A model generated the notes under the pieces. That model saw only the letters and a list, made by a program, of their open reading frames with translations, was not told the DNA's origin and ran no database searches. This document shows positions 23,851 to 34,891 of a DNA stretch of 64,000 nt, piece by piece. The DNA lies in assembly GCA_003254885.1 (NCBI GenBank), contig QANT01008984.1:1-64000 (forward strand). The letters run 5' to 3'. The translations under genes and the position numbers were made by a program. Source of the stretch: Purshia tridentata. Lineage: Eukaryota > Streptophyta > Magnoliopsida > Rosales > Rosaceae. Each line of letters opens with the position of its first letter. The first letter of the stretch is position 1.

Positions 23851-26730
23851 GAAGATTGAAATGCGACGTTTTGGCCAATACCATTGGACATATTTTGGTT
23901 CTACATTTTTTATATAAATTTCTGTACGTATCAATTTGCACAAAGCCATAGTTAAAGACAAACCTATTCACTATTCATGATTTCTCATTTGAATAGTGGA
24001 GGTGGATAGCTTGGCCATCCTCATTTGAATTTGGATGGAGGATATGAATATATGATCCGCCCAACAAACATCAATATCATCATCGAAAAGATGCATGAAT
24101 TTATATGATGAATGTGATATTAAGTTTTGCAGAGGCATTTACCAGATATGAACACAATCCAAACTACCAGAGCCTTTTGACGTAATGAGAAGGAGGGCCT
24201 TTCAATTCATGATGTAGGGTTTTGTAATTCTCAGCCCAAACAACCAAACCACAAGAGTTTCACTCCCAACAACCAAACCAATTATAATAAAGAGTTCCTT
24301 CGATCGGTATGGTGGCCCATGGCACATGATCTATGGATCTTCATGGCATCACCGGCAAATCTCAATGACAATAATTTAGTCCTTCAAATTAAAACTAGTT
24401 ATAGACTTATATAGTACGTAGGGACCTTGATAACTTAAATGATGAATTAAGCACTTACCCATATCAGCAATGAGAGTTCAACTCTTACTCTCTGATCTTA
24501 AACTTTTTTTTACCGACTAGAATCTAGTTTAGACTTAATTAGTAGGAAAATAAAAAGGTGGAGCAAATTTGTGTTCTGCCAATTAGAAGTTGGATCATTT
24601 TTAGTTTCAAAAGTTAAGTATGTCACATCTAGCTAGATGCTCTATGATTAGAGGGTTAATATATAGTGTAAAATTAGCTAAAGGTAGTTCTTTGATTGGA
24701 TAATTTTGATCACTAGAATGTGTAGAATGTACCTTTTAATTAGTATAAGCTACTAGCTAGTGAGAGGCTTTCAATCTTTCATTGGCCTTTGCTTTTGTTC
24801 CTTTGACATTTTGTGGTCTTTTTCTTAATTGATGTGAAAGTTTAGAATATTGCTTTACAGAATTTCAATGCCAAACAGGGTGTTTGCCCTTTTAGGTCTG
24901 CACTGCAAGACATAGACCTTGGATCAAAGATTTGAAACATAATTGTCTACATTCACATAAGCTCCCTCATATCCATTTTTCACTTTTCTATTTTAATTTT
25001 CTTAAATTGCAGTTTCCATGTACCATACAATTAATAATTGTAAATTATCCATTATGGAAGTACAAACCTAAATAATGGTTCAACTCATATAAATTGTTTG
25101 GCAGCACTCCACCGTATGTTAAGTGGACAAACACCCACATACCAATGTATTTCTAGCTAACCGATTAAGCTAATTAAGCAATCTTCTATGCCCTATAAAA
25201 TTGGTGGGTTATTGAGCAATATACATTTGAATTTGAATTCTTGATAGGCTAGCTCAAAACCACTCAACTTTCACTCACTCACACACACACACACAAACAA
25301 AGCACAATGTGAATAGTGAAGTGCCTAGAATTCAAAGTTCCTTAAAAAGAGAACACCTAACCCACTCAAAACTCAAAAGCGAATAGGACAGTCTCATTTC
25401 TAGGGTACTATACTCCAAACTTCATGAATGGCAAAGGCAAGCAACGAAGCTTCCCTTTGGACTTTGGAGGCTCTCACATTCACTCAGAGCCTTGGATTAC
25501 ATATCTACCACATTTAATAGACACCACCCTTTATTTAAGAAAAAGATCACAAAATCTGCTCAGTGTGTAACGCAATACCAACTTTCTGACAAATTCCAAA
25601 AAACTGCTCACAAATTGTAAAACTAAAAAACACAACTTTCAAATAATTTTAAAAAATCACTGGTAATATTTTATTAAATTTTAAAAAAATTCACTGCAGG
25701 TCAGGTGGTTTAGGTGAAGGTATTGATTTCTGTGGCACTTAAAAAAATTCACCGTTACGTTGCCGTGGCCGTCACAAAACCGGCGCTAGCCGGTAATCAC
25801 GGAGGTCTTGCCTCTTTGTCTCATTGACGTGTCGGTATTCATTTTTTAAATTACTTTTTAAAAAGTAAAAGGGCAAAAACAAAAAATTAATAACCCCTTT
25901 TTTCGGCGGGAGGCCGTTGATTGCGGTTGGGAATAAAGCGCTCGCTCTGACATGGGATAATGGGGACCCTCCCTTTTTGACCACGTCTCTTTTTGTAGTT
26001 TGGAAAAATATAGAAAAATAGTCCACACAAAAATGGCCATCGTTTTAGGAGTATATTACATGAAATGCCATTGACACGTCATTTTAAGTTTTGACCCTGT
26101 CCGATTTCTATAACGATTTTACAAATTTCTGGTTTTTTACCGGGTATTGTCGGTGAGCTTAAAATAAAAATGAATTTCCAGAGCGGAAAAATTAAATGAT
26201 TAAATGAAGGTGGTGTGGTTTGTCGGGTTGTCGGGCATTCGAATCCTGGATACAGGTCAATCCTATTTGCTATCATGTTACACGAGCCAGGTTTGGAACC
26301 TGGCCGCCACCTTCCAAGTTCCATGTCCTTCACATAATTCGAATTTTACATTTTTGTCCCTTTTCAAGCCTCGACTAAAGGTCTCCTCCTCTTACAAATT
26401 ATAGTCTTCCAATTTCACAAATTCTTGTTATGTTTTTTTAATATTGTTTCATAAATAGTAAAACTTTCTCAATTGGTCTAAAAAGGCTTTATGATTGGAA
26501 GAAGGAGTTGTAAGTTGTGTTAGTAGCTATTGATTTATTTAGATTTGACTTGACTGTAATTGGTCATTTGATCTTAATTATTTAGTTTTTTGACTTTTGA
26601 GTAATTGATGTTATTCAAAATAATTGTTATGTCTTCCGCTTAGTATTGTCCAAGTGAAGTGGTGTGTAAAATTGGATAATGAGTTAATATTATGATAGGT
26701 TTATAGTTTGATTAAATTTCCTCCATTGTG
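23851..26730. other. Intergenic region, no gene recognised
   Basis: AT-rich with a less AT-rich patch at 25740-26040. That patch holds the short inverted repeat ACCGGC-GCTA-GCCGGT near 25779 and an ACGTGT motif near 25828. A palindromic phrase CCAGGTTTGGAACCTGG lies near 26288. The minus-strand frames at 25772-26040 and 26079-26333 are unrecognisable. No gene is supported. Confidence 0.5.
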
Positions 26731-26736
26731 GTGGCT

Positions 26737-26864
26737 CACCGTCAAGCAAATATGGCTTTCTCCTTCTTTTAGGATTTGGCTGGTTTTCTGCTCCTCCTTC
26801 TAGTATTGAGCAGATTATTAGAGATAATATTCATAGTGTTCTTCATTTTCGTAATGTAGCGTAG
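26737..26864 (+). pseudogene. Possible RNase H-domain fragment of a LINE-type retroelement
   Basis: One frame reads HRQAN, then a stop. The next frame continues with LLLGFGWFSAPPSSIEQI, IRDNIHSVLHFRNVA and a stop. The combination of a (R)QAN phrase followed by a W-x-x-PP-x-x-I pattern resembles the C-terminus of the RNase H-like domain carried by plant non-LTR retroelements and derived host copies. It is short, frameshifted and has no other conserved residues, so it is a relic if the call is right. Confidence 0.35.
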
Positions 26865-26992
26865 TTTCTTTGTGTTTGAGTTTGTTACCAAAAAAATTTC
26901 CTGCATTGTAATATAAAAAAGTGTTTATATTACTAACTAATTATTGGTCTAAAAGAAAATGATTACGTTAAAAGGGAGTTAAAGGGAGTGAG

Positions 26993-27130
26993 AGTGTGTA
27001 TGTCCAGTTGTAATCTTGTAACTCAAGCAATGCTCTCACATCCTGAAGGCCCATGAGAGAGCCAGTTCGAACCTTCCTCTACCTGCAAGTACTGTGAACT
27101 GTGTCTGTACAAAAAAGAAAAAAAAAGAAG
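26993..27130 (+). mobile_element. tRNA-derived SINE, A and B boxes with A-rich tail
   Basis: A-box-like TAACTCAAGCAATG (27019-27032) and a good B box GTTCGAACCTT (27065-27075) are spaced as in Pol III type 2 promoters. The sequence ends in an A-rich tail at 27111-27130. This is the layout of plant tRNA-derived SINEs. A tRNA cloverleaf cannot be drawn, so it is not a functional tRNA. Target duplications were not identified. Confidence 0.5.
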
Positions 27131-27134
27131 AAAT

Positions 27135-28448
27135 AATTAATAAAGAAGATTTTAGAGTGAAACATCATTGAATTGGTTGTTGGGTGGAGAAGCAAGTTTA
27201 TTATAGTCAGTTTGAAAGATATTCATATTCCCAAGCAAGCATATCCAACTGAAATAAATTTTGCGGCATGCACAGCAAGAAATTAAATTACTTGTGAAAT
27301 GCAATGCAACCCAATTAATGATACAGTAAAAAATTTAAGAGACATCGATCTGTTCCAACCTCCAAGTACTATGGGTCTGTCTTGTACATATATGATGAAA
27401 TTGATGATCATGCACCTTCTTCACATGTTATGACAGAGCCAATTACAATCTTAATAACTAGTTCATCAATCACTCACATTTCATTATCGGCAATTCAGCA
27501 TATGTTCAACAACATTTAGACGGCAGACGTGGGTCAATAATGTTTAATATACATTAACATTATGATATGGCGTACATGATGTTAAGACTTCAATTACTAT
27601 AAGTCTATAAAACAATATCGCATTAGATAATCAAACCATAACAAATAATTATACAACTCCTCCAAAGTGATGAAGCGGTGACAAAGTATTGGTAAGGAAA
27701 GTTCTGAAGGTACCGAGAAGATTAGACCATGATGGGTTATTGGGTAAATCAGTGAAATTGCATTTTGTCCTATGCAATTATATATGCATCGAATGGTGAA
27801 CAAGATTATTGATTTAATAAGTTCACCGGTGCAATAAGGGTCAACCAATTTTCAAACCCACCCGTTAAGGCCAACAAAAATTCACCACGCAATCTCATCC
27901 ACCCATGCTCTCCAAACCACACTGCAGAATGCCCCAGGCAGACGACACCTATGACTTGTCTTATCAGAGAAACACCAGGGGCATAATGGACAATTCACTA
28001 GTATGTAGTAAGACTCCCAAAGGACAGAAATTGAGACCCTTTTGACTCTCCTACTGGCTACTACTGCACCCTCCTTCCCTCTTTTCTTGTTCTGGTAATT
28101 CTCAGCCCCAGTCCCTCGCTAAATAGTAAAAACTTCTACAGACTCGTCTCTTATTAAGCTAAGAACTGGCAAAACCGCCCTGGCCAGTGGCCACACAACA
28201 AAAAACACTGACAAAACCATAATTGAATAAAAAGTTAAAAACTTTGTCACAAATTTAACATTTCTTCTCTTGGCGGTCCATGGTAACTTTTCCATTTCAC
28301 ACATACAATAAATACACACCGACCTTCACAGTAAAGAGCCGGGAACACCCACATGACTCTGTTCTTTTCTCAACTGTTTTCAGCCCTCGATAAGGGAAAT
28401 TATATGAAATAATCAAAATTAAAAAAATAAGTATAATTTATTTTTTGG
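27135..28448. other. Upstream region of the endoglucanase gene
   Basis: AT-rich intergenic DNA without recognisable genes. The last few hundred bases probably contain promoter sequence of the endoglucanase gene, but individual sites cannot be assigned with confidence. Confidence 0.5.
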
Positions 28449-28708
28449 TCCATGCTAGTTTCTGGGCACTTGTACTTTCCTCCATCCACATTATATAGAG
28501 GCCCTGAGCTCCTTCCCCTCTCCCAATACCTACACACACTACCTCCAAAGGCTAAAGGTCTCTCCTTTTTTTTTTTTTATCCATGCTAGTTTCTGGGCAC
28601 TTGTACTTTCCTCCCTCCACATTATATAGAGGCCCTGAGCTCCTTCCCCTCTCCCAATACCTACACACACTACTTCCAAAGGCTAAAGGTCTCTCCTTTT
28701 TTTTTTTT
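28449..28708 (+). repeat. Tandem duplication of TATA-containing promoter segment
   Basis: Two adjacent copies of about 130 bases (28449-28579 and 28580-28708). They differ at only two visible substitutions, CCATCC/CCCTCC and ACCTCC/ACTTCC, plus T-run length. Each copy contains a TATA box (TTATATAGAG near 28491 and 28622) followed by a pyrimidine-rich segment suited to transcription initiation. They lie about 430 and 310 bases before the endoglucanase start codon, so the gene appears to have two almost identical core promoters in a row. The near identity implies a recent duplication. Confidence 0.85.
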
Positions 28709-28931
28709 CTCTCTATCCATTTGAGTCCCTCCATTTCGGCTGGGTTTATCAGAAATTTTTAGCTGATAAACCATCCAACATTGCCAATTGCATCAGTGGA
28801 GAGAGCAATGGGTTTTTCTCTTGTGTTTTAGAACTTGATTTTTGTAAGATACACATAGCTTCTGTTGCATAGCAGATCTGTTTCTCTCAGCTGTCTTACT
28901 TTTATACACTGAACACACTGTCATTGTTGAT

Positions 28932-31900
28932 ATGGAGAAGTTTGTGAGACTCATTTCCTTGGCTCCTCTACTTCTGCTTCTTTGCTTTCCTTTTGCTTTG
29001 GCAGGCCATGACTATGGCCAAGCCCTGAGCAAGAGCATTCTCTTCTTTGAAGCTCAGAGATCTGGGTTCCTCCCCCATAACCAGAGAGTCACTTGGAGAG
29101 CCAACTCTGGCTTGTATGATGGCAAGGCCAGTGGGGTAAGTTACTGTGTTTTTCAGCTAAAATCCCCAACTGGGTGTGCTCTAAAAGTTTTACAGTTAAT
29201 TACCCACTTCATGATTGCTAAAAAATCTTCAGTGGTATAACTTGCTTGAAATTGCTTGAATTTGGTAGGTGGATCTGGTAGGAGGGTACTATGATGCAGG
29301 GGACAATGTGAAGTTTGGGCTGCCTATGGCATTCACTGTTACAATGATGTCCTGGAGTATAATAGAGTATGGGAAGCAAATGGCTTCAAGTGGTGAGCTT
29401 GGCCATGCCATGGAAGCTGTGAAGTGGGGCACTGACTACTTCATCAAAGCTCACCCTGATCCCAATGTTCTCTATGGAGAGGTAGGTGCTTTAGTTTCCA
29501 TTCAAGTTCCGAACTTTATTGTCCAAAATAAAATGTTAGTTTTTACCACCATTTCTCAGAACCCATGAAAAAAGAACTCAAATTTGGATGATTTTTAATA
29601 ATTGTCATGTTTTTATTAATAAATTGAAGTTACCCAACTATAATATTTATGGTTTTTTTGTTTTTTGATATAGGTGGGAGATGGGAACACTGACCACTAC
29701 TGCTGGCAAAGGCCGGAGGACATGACCACTGACCGCCGGGCTTACAAGATCAGCCCGAGCAACCCCGGGTCTGATCTCGCCGGAGAAACTGCCGCCGCCA
29801 TGGCCGCTGCCTCCATCGTCTTCCGCCACTCCAACCCTGCCTATGCCAGTGAGCTTCTCCGCCACGCCTACCAGGTTTGTAGTCCGTACCACACACACTC
29901 TCCCTCGTTCGTTGAGAATGAGAAAGTTGCTAAGAGCGGCCTACGTTAGCTATGCGCGGTATCTTGCAGCTGAGGCACTTCACACTTTTAACGCGGGCCC
30001 GGCGCATGATAGCCAACTGTCCTAGTTATTAGGCAGTTACGCACTTACGCCTGACTTACTTTTTGTCAGGCTGGCCGTTGATACTCACCTGCGTAAGTTA
30101 GCCACCGCATTGAATATGCCACTAAAATTAACATTAAAAATTGGTAAATTAGAGAAAAAATAAAATAAAAAGTTATAAATGAAGAAACGGTGGCGTTTGA
30201 TGGAGGTGGGTACCTTTTGTTTTTTTGGCCACTAGGTTGGTACTTAAATAGGGGTAAAAGATTTTCAGCGCATAATTTGGATCATGGGGACAATATTGCC
30301 CGTCGATCACGGGTATTGTCTGTTGACCGTACAGATCTCAACCGTCCAGGTGTAATGGATCCGTAAGGAGTGTGACTGTTATTAGTTCTGTCACGTGCGA
30401 CTTTTGTCGGTGGTGTTGTAGACCTACTTTGCTCACACAAACCCCACAACCTTCCTTATACTTGTATTCACATAATACCCTTTTGCTTGCTACTATTTTA
30501 CAGGAAATAGCACTGATTTAAATCTACCCTACTTTGTTTTGTTTTCAGCTGTTCGATTTTGCGGACAAGTACAGAGGCAAATATGACAGCAGCATTACTG
30601 TGGCCCAAAAGTACTACAGATCCATCAGTGGCTACAATGTACGTAATTGGGCCCAACCTGGGCTGTTTTGCATGTCAGCTTCTGGCCCATTAATGCACAT
30701 TTGAACCGAATATAGGCCTATTTTGCTCTGTAGTCCTTTATTGGGTTTGGTGAGTTGTAAGGTCATAATCTGACTGGTTGTGGTAAAATGTACAGGACGA
30801 GTTGCTTTGGGCTGCTGCTTGGTTGTACCAGGCAAGCAACAACCAGTACTACTTGGACTACCTAGGAAGGAATGGTAACTCCATGGGTGGAACTGGTTGG
30901 GGCATGACTGAGTTTGGTTGGGATGTCAAGTATTCTGGGGTTCAGACCCTTGTTGCCAAGGTACCATTCCTTCATAACACACCCTTTAATTATATGATGC
31001 ACACCCAGTTAGTTTAATTGATCACCTTTGGGTGTGTGTGTGTACATTTTTGTTATAATGAATTATGGTTTTACTTTATCCATTTCAAAACATGTATGAT
31101 GGAACCAGTACAATTTGAGTGTGTATTTTTGTCAATGAATTATAGTTTTTGTTAATCCTTGTCAAAACATTTAAGATTAAACTAGGACCTATGTGAATTG
31201 TTATATATTGTCATTGGTTCATGGTCATATGGGGAGATAATTAATTGGTTTTGGTTTCTTGGCCTTCAGTTCTTAATGCAAGGCAAAGCTGGTCATAATG
31301 CAGCAGTCTTTGAGAAGTACCAGGCAAAGGCTGAGTACTTCATGTGTTCTTGCCTTGGAAAGGGAAGCCGAAATGTTCAGAAGACTCCTGGTGGCCTGAT
31401 TTTCCGCCAGAGGTGGAACAACATGCAGTTTGTCACAAGTGCCTCCTTCTTGGCCACTGTCTACTCTGACTATCTTGCATCTTCTGGGAGATCGTTGAGG
31501 TGTGCTTCTGGAAATGTGGCACCGACCCAGCTTTTATCTTTTGCAAAATCTCAGGTAATTCAGCCACACCATCTGAATTCCATATTTCATTTCTTGGGGA
31601 CTCTGCTCATAGAGTCCAAAATATTGCTACTTTGTGCAAGCATGTAATTTGATGCAATGACTTTGTCAAAATCCTCAGGTGGACTACATTCTTGGAGACA
31701 ACCCAAGAGCCACTAGTTACATGGTGGGATATGGAAACAACTACCCTAGACAAGTTCACCACCGGGGTTCCTCCATTGTTTCCATTAAGAAGGATCGTTC
31801 ATTTGTCAGCTGCCGTGGAGGTTATGCCACTTGGTTTAGCAGGAAAGCTAGTGATCCCAATCTCCTTGCCGGTGCTATTGTTGGTGGACCGGATGCCTAT

Positions 31901-32576
31901 GACAACTTTGCTGACGAAAGAGACAATTATGAGCAGACAGAGCCTGCTACCTACAACAATGCTCCTCTTCTTGGTATATTGGCACGCCTAAATGGTGGTC
32001 ATGGCGGGTATAACCAGCTCCTACCAGGTATATATATTGGCTATGATCATTGTTCATAAATTTCATTTCTGTTATAATGGGCATTGACTAATGACTATTT
32101 TTACAGTGGTTTCAACGACCCCAACTAAACAAGCTCCACAACCTAAAGTTACTCCGGTTGCTCCAGGTATTATTATATAGCCTCTCTACAGAGTTCATAA
32201 TGATTCTCTCTTTGTTCTCTTACATTAGAACGAGTTATTGGTAAGAAAGAGATCTAAGTTAATAGCATTTTTTGCAGCTTCCTCTTCTGGCCCAATTGCC
32301 ATAGAGCAGAAGAGAACAACTTCTTGGGTTGCCAAGGGAATAACTTACTACAGATATTCCACAATTGTGACCAACAAGTCTGGCAAGACACTTAAGAACC
32401 TCAAGCTTTCAATTTCCAAACTTTATGGTCCTCTTTGGGGCCTCACGAAGGCTGGTGATTCCTATGTATTCCCATCATGGATCAACTCTTTACCTTCTGG
32501 AAAAAGCCTTGAGTTTGTCTACATCCATTCTGCTTCTCCGGCAGCTGTCGCTATCTCGAGCTACTCATTAGCATAA
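28932..32576 (+). CDS. Endo-1,4-beta-glucanase, GH9 class C with CBM49, 9 exons
   Basis: Secreted endoglucanase that cuts beta-1,4-glucan (cellulose or related wall glucans). Exons: 28932-29135, 29269-29481, 29674-29874, 30549-30638, 30796-30960, 31270-31554, 31679-32027, 32107-32166, 32278-32576. They total 1866 bases and give 621 residues, the usual length for class C. Residues 1-24 are a signal peptide ([13 protein letters not shown]). The GH9 domain runs from about 25 to 500, with [11 protein letters not shown] (catalytic Asp in D77-A-G-D80), the His motif QVHHRG (H413/H414) and the second signature [17 protein letters not shown] with the proton-donor Glu at 474. A Pro/Thr-rich linker (about 503-523) leads to a C-terminal CBM49 (about 524-621, with aromatic residues in [13 protein letters not shown] and YGPLWGL). 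Class C members include Arabidopsis GH9C1-3 and tomato SlCel9C1. Roles in growth or fruit softening are family knowledge and not shown here. All motifs are intact, so the enzyme should be active. Confidence 0.96.
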
Positions 32577-33413
32577 GAAAGGAAGAACTCATCGAAACAA
32601 AAGGAGAGAGGTTCACATAGTTTCTGGGATCTTAATGTAAGAATTGTGCAGATATACAAATGCAGTCCAGAAAAAAGTCCTTTTTTTTCATTTCATATAT
32701 TACTTTACTTATGATTGGGATCTGCTTAGGCTTTTAGACGAAGTTAGGTCAAATAAGTTCGAAGATTGGGGAAGAAAGGAGCGAAGAGACGGTTTAAAAT
32801 GAGTGCTCATCCTCTTTCACCTCCACTTCACTAGTTATATAGATAGATTTTGAGAGAGTAACAGTTAAAAGTGTGAGAGAGTTGAGGGGTGAAAATGACC
32901 CCTCAACTGGTTTTAAGAGGTCTTGTTTCCTTTGTACTTCAGAGCAGAGCTTTGTATGTTTTTTTTTTTTGGTGTTGTGATGTTGTAATCTTTGCAACAT
33001 TTTTAAATCCTTGAATGCAATATAGTTTGTGCAATGCCATTATGCCCATCTCCATTCAAATTAGCTTTATTTAAACGGTCTATTACTATATTGTTCACAA
33101 TTGTATAATCTAATTAAAACAAAATCAGTTCAATATGATAATGGAAGCATGTGGACACCTCATGGCATCCATGCCAGGCGTTAACCCAAAATCACAGCAA
33201 TTGTCTCAATCATGTGGCCATTGCATGCCAACCCATGAATTGGTGCTCATGCAATATTGCCATTTGCCATGCAACCCACAATCACAAGTTCAGCACAATT
33301 TGTCTCAATGCATGGCTATTGCCAACTGAAGTTGCTCAAATGTACCAAACCAGCCCTCCCTTGCACCAAATCGGTGCCTAGTTCTTCCGGTAACTAAGGG
33401 TAAAGTGGCCACA
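32577..33413. other. 3' UTR and intergenic DNA with a diverged duplication
   Basis: The first 100-450 bases are probably 3' flank of the endoglucanase gene. At about 33191-33236 and 33281-33329 a phrase containing AATCACA, TTGTCTCAAT and CCATTGC/CTATTGC occurs twice, an old imperfect duplication. Reading frames across it are translations of this repeat. No gene is supported. Confidence 0.5.
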
Positions 33414-33422
33414 TTTTTGTAT

Positions 33423-33810
33423 GGGTAAATAATTATTTTGGTCTCCAGACTATTACACTTGTATCAGTTTAGTCCTCAGACTTTTAATTTGGAAAATAAA
33501 GGATTCTGACTTTTTTAATTTTGTCAATTGAGGATTTTTCCATCAATTCACACATTTTTCATCCAAATTTACGCTTTTATAGCACCATGTAAAGTCTTTT
33601 TTTAAGGCAAAATGGTTCATTTCATTTAAAGTTTACCATTTTTCCCTCCTTCATTTCTCACTAAATTTGGATGAAAAATATGTAAATTAACAGAAAAGTC
33701 CTCAATTGGCAAAATTGAAAAAGTCAAAATTCTTAATTTTTCAAATTAAAAGTCTGGGGACTAAACTGATACAAGTGTAATAGTCTAGGAACCAAAATGA
33801 GTATTTACCC
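33423..33810. mobile_element. Mutator-type MITE with long inverted repeats
   Basis: A 388-base element made of two long terminal inverted repeats of about 130 bases. The left arm has GGGTAAATAATTATTTTGGT, then ACTATTACACTTGTATCAGT, and the right arm carries the inverse (ACTGATACAAGTGTAATAGT and an end ATTTACCC). Its flanks are TTTTTGTAT (33414-33422) and TTCTTGTAT (33811-33819), a 9-base target duplication with one mismatch. A 9-base duplication plus long inverted ends is typical of Mutator-like elements. It has no coding capacity. A transcript would fold into a long hairpin and could feed small-RNA production. Confidence 0.8.
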
Positions 33811-33819
33811 TTCTTGTAT

Positions 33820-34891
33820 TATATTGCGTACAACATCTTTAATATAAATAAGACCCACCAATATAAGTAAATTTCACTTTTATTAGAGAAGTGATACCAA
33901 TGGTACCAAAATTTGTATTGAACTTACCTTGAAGTTACATACATTCTTCTTTTTCGGTGCTCTGAGGGCCAAAGCCCAATAAAAAAACAACAAACTACAC
34001 TACCAGAAGCCTAGGCCTAGCCACACCAGCCCAGTCATCCCTCACATCTGAGACAGCAACTTCAAGTTACATGCATTCATTATCAACATTCACTGTAAAG
34101 TTAGCCAAATAACTCTCTCATTATGCTCTCTTTAGTCTTATCGAAACCCATTTGATCTCAAAGAAGAGACTTCGATTACGTACTGATGAACTTCCAAATT
34201 ACTCTTTGATGATGCATGACACCACATAACCAGCAACCACTAGGCGATATTTAGGTCACATAAAACTGTATCCTACAACACGTACCATCAACACAATCAT
34301 TACAATGAATTTCAATCTTTTAGAAGTATAGTGCATATATTAAAACAAAAAAACTAACCACAAAACAATAAAACGAAAAAATGGCTAGCTGAGAAATGGT
34401 TTTGGCTCAATTACCCAAACGCACCAACTATAGGTATATTCAATGTCCATGAATAAATAAAGAGTTTCAGATTAATACACTAATTAATAGAAGTTACAAA
34501 ATAGCACATATGTTACAAATTTCATCAATAAAAAGTTGAATGATAATGTAGATAATGCTGACGTGAATTTTTTGAATGATGTAAATACGAATTTTAACTA
34601 TTTGAATTAATGATGTCATATTTAATTTTATTTTTAAAGTTTCAAAAGTTTTTGTATGTTTTTTTCAATCAATTTGACATTATTAATCTATGTGGAGCAT
34701 GTCCACATCATTCATAAAATCTATGTTATAAGTGGTATTTAATTGTTTTTTTAACAAAATTCATAATAGATATGTGCTATTTTGTAAATTTCTATTAATT
34801 AGTGAATCAATATACCTTTTTTTTTTTAATGGACCAATATGAAATTGGTCGTACCTTTAGTAATTGAGTCAAAACTATTTGTTGAAGGCAT
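33820..34891. other. Intergenic DNA, 3' flank of PP2C gene
   Basis: AT-rich DNA between the MITE and the PP2C stop codon. The part next to 34891 is the 3' flank of the PP2C gene. No further gene or element is recognised. Confidence 0.5.
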
